A stretch of DNA of 18,239 nucleotides, taken from positions 1 to 18,239 of the forward strand of contig CAAGDP010000138.1 of NCBI GenBank assembly GCA_900768635.1, given 5' to 3'. The translations under genes were made by a program, and so were the position numbers. Positions 14,818 to 18,239 of the stretch are shown piece after piece. Below the pieces are notes generated by a model. It saw nothing but the letters and a program-made list of their open reading frames with translations, was not told the DNA's origin and did not search any database. Position 1 is the first letter of the stretch. Every line of letters starts with the position of its first letter. This stretch comes from Enterobacterales bacterium. Its GTDB lineage: Bacteria; Pseudomonadota; Gammaproteobacteria; Enterobacterales; Succinivibrionaceae.

Positions 14818-15534
14818 TTATCCCCAGAGCTGATTAATTTCCCGCTGAATATCGTGTAATGCCTGAAGAGGGTCAGGCGCCCGGGTAACAGGGCGACCGA
14901 TTACCAGATAATCAGAGCCGGCCTCCAGTGCATCCTTTGGAGTTACAATGCGCATCTGATCGCCGGCGTCTGCATTTGCCGGACGGATCCCCGGTGTAAC
15001 TAATAAAAACTTTTCACCTAGGTTCCGGCGAAGCAAAGAAGCTTCCCGGGCGGAGCAAACTACCCCGTCCAGTCCGGATCCCTGAGCCAGGGAAGCCAGT
15101 CGTAATACCTGATCATTTACACTTCCCGGAACGCCTACTGCATTAAGCTGCTCTTCATCCATGGAGGTTAATACAGTAACACCGATTAAAAGAGGACGAT
15201 CCTCACCGAAAGGCTCCAATGCAGCAACTGCTGCATTCATCATTTTAGCTCCGCCGGCGGCATGTACATTAACCATCCAAACCCCCAGATCTGCAGCTGC
15301 AGCCACAGCACGGGCTACTGTATTGGGAATATCATGAAATTTAAGATCCAGAAAAACCTTAAAGGAGCGATTATTAAGCTGGCGCACAAGCTCCGGACCA
15401 AAACGGGTAAACATTTCCTTTCCAATCTTTAATTTGCATAAAGAGGGATCCAATCCGTCAGCAAGGGAAAGTGCCGCATTAAGATTGTCAAAATCCAGAG
15501 CAACTATAATAGGTGCATGAGTAATACTGTTCAT
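14818..15534 (-). CDS. pyrF: Orotidine 5'-phosphate decarboxylase
   Basis: Converts OMP to UMP, the last step of de novo UMP synthesis, in the cytoplasm. The 238-residue TIM-barrel protein (E. coli 245) has the N-terminal V-A-L-D-F-D (11-16) with its substrate aspartate, K-I-G (36-38), and the catalytic signature L-D-L-K-F-H-D-I-P-N-T (62-72) including K65 and D68; P-G-I-R-P and G-R-P-V-T near the C-terminus bind phosphate. The ATG at 15534 has only a weak GAGAA ribosome site. It is 53 bases downstream of lapB, matching the gammaproteobacterial lapA-lapB-pyrF order, and is followed after 3 bases by the HD-hydrolase gene. No anomaly. Confidence 0.97.
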   Translation of the reverse strand: MNSITHAPIIVALDFDNLNAALSLADGLDPSLCKLKIGKEMFTRFGPELVRQLNNRSFKVFLDLKFHDIPNTVARAVAAAADLGVWMVNVHAAGGAKMMNAAVAALEPFGEDRPLLIGVTVLTSMDEEQLNAVGVPGSVNDQVLRLASLAQGSGLDGVVCSAREASLLRRNLGEKFLLVTPGIRPANADAGDQMRIVTPKDALEAGSDYLVIGRPVTRAPDPLQALHDIQREINQLWG

Positions 15535-15587
15535 AATAAATTCTCAAAAATGAAATTAAAGTTGAAAGATTGTTAGGTGCTGAATTG

Positions 15588-16757
15588 TCAGTCTCCCTCA
15601 AAACCGGTAACCGGATGAAAAGTTTCCCACTCGCCGCAGGATGGACAGCGCCAGAACATAATCCGGGATGAAAAACCGCAATTGACGCAGGTATATGTAC
15701 TGCGGGAGGATTCCTCTGCATGAACAAGACTGAGTATAAGTCCCATATTCTCCCGAGATTCATTGTCCCTGGTACTCAGGATCTGAAGATTAAGAAGTTC
15801 GCCAAAAAGCTTCAGGGAGGGATGGTCCTGAATTGCTTTGATGATCAGCTCTTTGGCTGCCGGAACATCATTTTTCAGGAGCATAGAGGCGTATTCAATG
15901 ATAACTTCCGAGGAGGTGGTTTTCCTGATCCATAGAGAAAGGGTCTCCATATACTCCGGTGATTCCTGAGGAAGAACGAAACATTTACGCAATGCGGTTA
16001 ACGCAATAAGAGCCATATCCGGCCGATGAGAAATAATCTGCTCCAGTAATGCCTTTGCTTCAGGGTATTTCCTTCTGTTGCTTAAAAGCTCACTTTCCAT
16101 AATCAAAGCCCGGATGCACAGGGGATTGGCATCTAAAGCCTGATTAATCAGTTTTTCTCCTTTCTCACTGTCTCCCCCAAGCAGGAAATTTTGGGCTTTT
16201 TCGCAGAGAAACTGGGCATAAAGCATGGATGTATATTTATCAGCCAGCACTGAACGGTTGGCGGTAATAAGATTTAAGGCATCATCCCAGTCTCCAAGAC
16301 GCTGATAGGTTTTAATAAGAAGCTTAAGATATTTAACCTGAAGGTCGGGGTCAAAAACAGGAACTTTCAGCAGTTTAATGGCTTTATCATAAAGACTGAC
16401 GGCAATAAAATCCTTGGCCAGTTCATAGGATGCCACTTCACTTTTCATTATCGGGAGATCTGCAGAGGACAATAACTCTTCATGAAGTTTAATGGCCCGA
16501 TCAAAATCCCCCCGGTTACGATAAACCTCCGCCAGAGCCAGATGAGCTTCATAATTATCAGAATCTTCATTCAGTAGATCTACCAGATATTCAGAGGCTT
16601 TAGTCTTTTTGTTCTCCAGAAGAAAACGAACCCCGGAAACAATTTTCTGGGATCGGGTAGACTCAGCCCGGTCAAAGTCCTGATAGGCTTTTCTATATCC
16701 AACATACCAGCCATATAATACGGCCAGAGGCAGGAGTAAGAAAAGTAATTCTAGCAT
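15588..16757 (-). CDS. lapB: Lipopolysaccharide assembly protein LapB (YciM)
   Basis: An inner-membrane-anchored TPR protein that adjusts LPS synthesis by presenting LpxC to the FtsH protease. It has 389 residues, the same as E. coli LapB. An N-terminal membrane anchor (about 2-20) is followed by a run of tetratricopeptide repeats (about 35-340), then a C-terminal rubredoxin-like zinc site formed by C357-x-x-C360 and C371-x-x-C374. The ATG at 16757 lies 3 bases after the lapA stop with a poor ribosome site, suggesting translational coupling to lapA. All parts needed for function appear intact. Confidence 0.96.
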   Translation of the reverse strand: MLELLFLLLPLAVLYGWYVGYRKAYQDFDRAESTRSQKIVSGVRFLLENKKTKASEYLVDLLNEDSDNYEAHLALAEVYRNRGDFDRAIKLHEELLSSADLPIMKSEVASYELAKDFIAVSLYDKAIKLLKVPVFDPDLQVKYLKLLIKTYQRLGDWDDALNLITANRSVLADKYTSMLYAQFLCEKAQNFLLGGDSEKGEKLINQALDANPLCIRALIMESELLSNRRKYPEAKALLEQIISHRPDMALIALTALRKCFVLPQESPEYMETLSLWIRKTTSSEVIIEYASMLLKNDVPAAKELIIKAIQDHPSLKLFGELLNLQILSTRDNESRENMGLILSLVHAEESSRSTYTCVNCGFSSRIMFWRCPSCGEWETFHPVTGFEGD

Positions 16758-16760
16758 AGA

Positions 16761-17021
16761 TTATTTGCTGTCGGCAGGTTGCTTAGACTTAGAAGGGAAA
16801 AGGATAGAAAAGAACTTTCTAATCCCCAACCAGATATAATGAATAAACAAGGAAACAATGAAACCAAATGTAAAAGATACAGCTACGGCAGCAGCTACAT
16901 TGGTTTTAATCTTCACAAATAAAAGATTAACTTCTATTGGATCCAGATTGGAATAACCGAAATAGAAACCAAATACAGCCAGCAGGGCTAGTAACAGGAT
17001 TGCCAGAATAAAACGAAACAT
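16761..17021 (-). CDS. lapA: Lipopolysaccharide assembly protein LapA (DUF1049)
   Basis: A small inner-membrane partner of LapB. From the ATG at 17021 it has 86 residues: helices at about 3-22 and 40-63, separated by a short periplasmic loop with N-L-D-P-I-E-V-N, and a basic tail. The frame can be extended to a TTG at 17057, but that stretch contains the probable -10 box TATAAT, and the family begins directly with the first helix, so I use the internal ATG. Its own promoter likely lies at 17049-17054, and it is coupled to lapB, 3 bases away. At 86 residues it is somewhat shorter than E. coli LapA (about 102). Confidence 0.9.
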   Translation of the reverse strand: MFRFILAILLLALLAVFGFYFGYSNLDPIEVNLLFVKIKTNVAAAVAVSFTFGFIVSLFIHYIWLGIRKFFSILFPSKSKQPADSK

Positions 17022-17048
17022 AGTAAAACCCACTAAAGATATATTAGG

Positions 17049-17054
17049 ATTATA
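17049..17054 (-). promoter_or_regulatory. Candidate -10 box of the lapA-lapB promoter
   Basis: A perfect TATAAT on the reverse strand, about 27 bases from the chosen lapA start. Only a weak -35 (TGATAA at 18 bases) is seen. It lies between ihfB and lapA. Confidence 0.4.
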
Positions 17055-17104
17055 CAATATTTCGTCATAAAATTATCAGACCAACTGCATATTAAAGTAG
17101 AACT

Positions 17105-17458
17105 TTACTCTGAAGTTTTGGAAAAATCAGATGGATTTTCACTATATTGCAGAGATCCATCGGCAATTCTCTTCTTGGCAAAAGTATTTACTCTGTCACG
17201 AAGATCCTTACCAGGTTTAAAGAATACCACTGAACGTTCCGGTAAATATACTGTTTCACCGGTTTTGGGATTGCGTCCTAGACGCTTAGGTCTAGTTCTG
17301 AGGGTGAAAGATCCAAAACCCCGGATTTCAACTTTTTCACCTTTTTTAATTTTTGTACTTAAATAGTCGAAAATACCTTTTACAGCCATATCTACCCGAC
17401 GAGGTGAAATTCCGGGACTCCGCAGAGATAGCAAGAATATTAAATCAGATTTTGTCAT
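17105..17458 (-). CDS. ihfB: Integration host factor subunit beta
   Basis: The beta subunit of the heterodimeric nucleoid protein IHF, which bends DNA at specific sites. The 117-residue protein starts M-T-K-S-D-L-I like E. coli IHF-beta, has the DNA-contact V-E-I-R-G-F-G-S-F (43-51), the beta-arm G-R-N-P-K-T-G (61-67) with the intercalating proline, and H/F-K-P-G-K-x-L-R-D-R (80-89). I chose the ATG at 17458 (AGG eight bases upstream) over a frame extended to 17497, because the family begins there. It is about 23 residues longer than the E. coli protein (94), through a polar C-terminal extension after the core. It heads the lapA-lapB-pyrF cluster; rpsA, usually just upstream, is absent here. 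Confidence 0.94.
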   Translation of the reverse strand: MTKSDLIFLLSLRSPGISPRRVDMAVKGIFDYLSTKIKKGEKVEIRGFGSFTLRTRPKRLGRNPKTGETVYLPERSVVFFKPGKDLRDRVNTFAKKRIADGSLQYSENPSDFSKTSE

Positions 17459-17520
17459 TACGTACCTAACTAATAAATCGTCAGTGCAACTAAGCACAAA
17501 ACAGTAATTTCAGAAGATTA

Positions 17521-17526
17521 AGTATA
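17521..17526 (-). promoter_or_regulatory. Candidate -10 box of the ihfB promoter
   Basis: TATACT on the reverse strand (5 of 6), about 63 bases from the ihfB start. No clear -35 is present, so support is weak. Confidence 0.3.
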
Positions 17527-17890
17527 GACAGTATTTGCCGGCGGATAGAAGAACAACATTTAAACTGGAATTTTGCTGTTATCCCGTATCCAGCAGGGGC
17601 ATATCTTGCTCACATCTGTAATTTTATTATTAAATGAAACAAGTCTATACCAAAGATTTCTGAAAAATGACTGAAGCACAAAAGATTTAGTTTTTTCTAT
17701 AAGGAATTAACTAAATTAAATTTATTCTTATTATTATTATTGATTCAATCGGGACTATTAATAACTCAATAAGGAGAGAATTTCAAGGAAAAGTTGCATT
17801 ATATATTGTAATAATTGCCACTATTCACAACCAGCTACAAAGTACTAATCTCTGTTTCCTCTTTCTGTGGGAATGCATATAGAAAATTCA

Positions 17891-17919
17891 AATTCAATAG
17901 ATTGAATTGCCGGTATAAT
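17891..17919. repeat. Inverted repeat next to a TATAAT box
   Basis: The half-sites AATTCAAT (17891-17898) and ATTGAATT (17901-17908) form a perfect 8-bp dyad with a 2-base spacer. TATAAT follows on the forward strand at 17914-17919, just before the pseudogene. It resembles an operator over a promoter but is AT-rich and could be chance. Confidence 0.35.
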
Positions 17920-17926
17920 CGGATAA

Positions 17927-18239
17927 AATCAGATTGTCAGCAGAACTTTCGGGACAGGTTACTATGAGCTAAACAAATGTCTTAAGGTAGCAAAGAACAG
18001 TATCTTTACCGGGGTCAATAATGTTTATCCTAACTCGGTAGTCTCAGAGGATGATGATTTTGCTTCCATCATTGGATTTACCGAAGAAGAAACCCTGCAG
18101 TTTTTAAAAGACTATGATCTTGAAAAGTATACTGACATGGTGAAAGAGAACTATGACATAGCGTTTCAATCAAAAAGAGATGTACTGTCCCTGGGATGTG
18201 GTGAACTTTATAACTGATGCTTTAGATCATAAAGAATCA
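17927..18239 (+). pseudogene. 5'-truncated, frameshifted AAA-ATPase-like / DUF1703 nuclease-family gene
   Basis: The frame opening after a TAA at 17924 encodes L-N-K-C-L-K-V-A-K-N then S-I-F-T-G-V-N-N (17999-18022), I-I-G-F-T-E-E-E and K-E-N-Y-D, the central part of AAA-ATPase-like proteins that carry a C-terminal DUF1703 (PD-(D/E)XK-like) domain. In that frame a stop follows at 18215. The expected continuation, R-F-N-Q-K-E-M-Y-C-P-W-D-V-V-N-F, is present in another frame from 18162 to the window edge. The break is at 18158-18161, where bases equivalent to a D-G-Y-R-F segment read GACATAGCGTTTC and two bases seem lost. The N-terminal Walker region is missing upstream, so the copy is both truncated and frameshifted. 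It continues past the window. The family's function is not settled. Confidence 0.75.

Larger units (their letters stand above)
17459..17926. other. AT-rich intergenic region upstream of ihfB
   Basis: About 470 bases with no gene I can support on either strand. It contains a possible ihfB promoter at its left, a short run of TTA triplets around 17728-17741, and a perfect inverted repeat ahead of a TATAAT box at its right. Translation of 17700-17926 shows no continuation of the nuclease-like pseudogene that follows. Confidence 0.5.

Noticed and set aside
17728..17741. Run of TTA triplets
   Set aside because: Only about four units in AT-rich DNA; not evidence of a functional repeat.

Overview
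The window reads as chromosomal DNA of a gammaproteobacterium. The support is the ihfB-lapA-lapB-pyrF order (reverse strand), the prmB-aroC pair, a SixA phosphatase, a YtfK (DUF1107) stringent-response protein, a YcbB-type L,D-transpeptidase and a rhombosortase-like protease. Decayed SPFH and AAA-ATPase-like/DUF1703 fragments at the two edges belong to families I associate with gut and rumen anaerobes, so my best guess is Aeromonadales/Succinivibrionaceae; that placement is inference. I saw no rRNA, tRNA, CRISPR array, insertion sequence or phage gene.

Layout. 1-543: a 33-codon remnant of an SPFH-domain gene (reverse) and the leader of the next gene. 544-2106: an L,D-transpeptidase (forward) that ends at a bidirectional terminator shared with the convergent aroC. 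2214-5424: a reverse-strand block, in transcription order sixA, ytfK, then prmB-aroC, with good sigma70-like promoters ahead of sixA and prmB. 5425-5873: a divergent intergenic region with an A-tract and a TATAAT box. 5874-12196: a tightly packed forward six-gene Bat/MoxR operon (MoxR ATPase, DUF58, DUF4381, VWA BatA, VWA-TPR BatB, BatD); four of the five junctions overlap. 12353-13570: an EAL-HDOD signalling protein closed by a clear intrinsic terminator. 13632-14207: a rhombosortase/rhomboid protease whose 3' end overlaps the convergent HD-hydrolase gene. 14188-17458 (reverse): ihfB, lapA, lapB, pyrF, HD hydrolase. 17459-17926: AT-rich DNA without a gene. 17927-18239: a 5'-truncated, frameshifted AAA-ATPase-like/DUF1703 gene running off the edge.

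How the genes work together. The core of the window concerns the cell envelope: peptidoglycan cross-linking (YcbB), LPS homeostasis (LapA/LapB), a membrane VWA/MoxR complex (Bat) and an intramembrane protease. Regulatory genes are interspersed (SixA on phosphorelay/PTS histidines, YtfK on SpoT, EAL-HDOD, IHF-beta), as is housekeeping metabolism (AroC, PrmB, PyrF). No new defence system is visible. The points most worth a second look are the rhombosortase-like protease with no visible substrate, the EAL-HDOD protein with an altered catalytic loop, the easily missed ytfK, the ihfB locus lacking an adjacent rpsA, and the gene debris at both edges.
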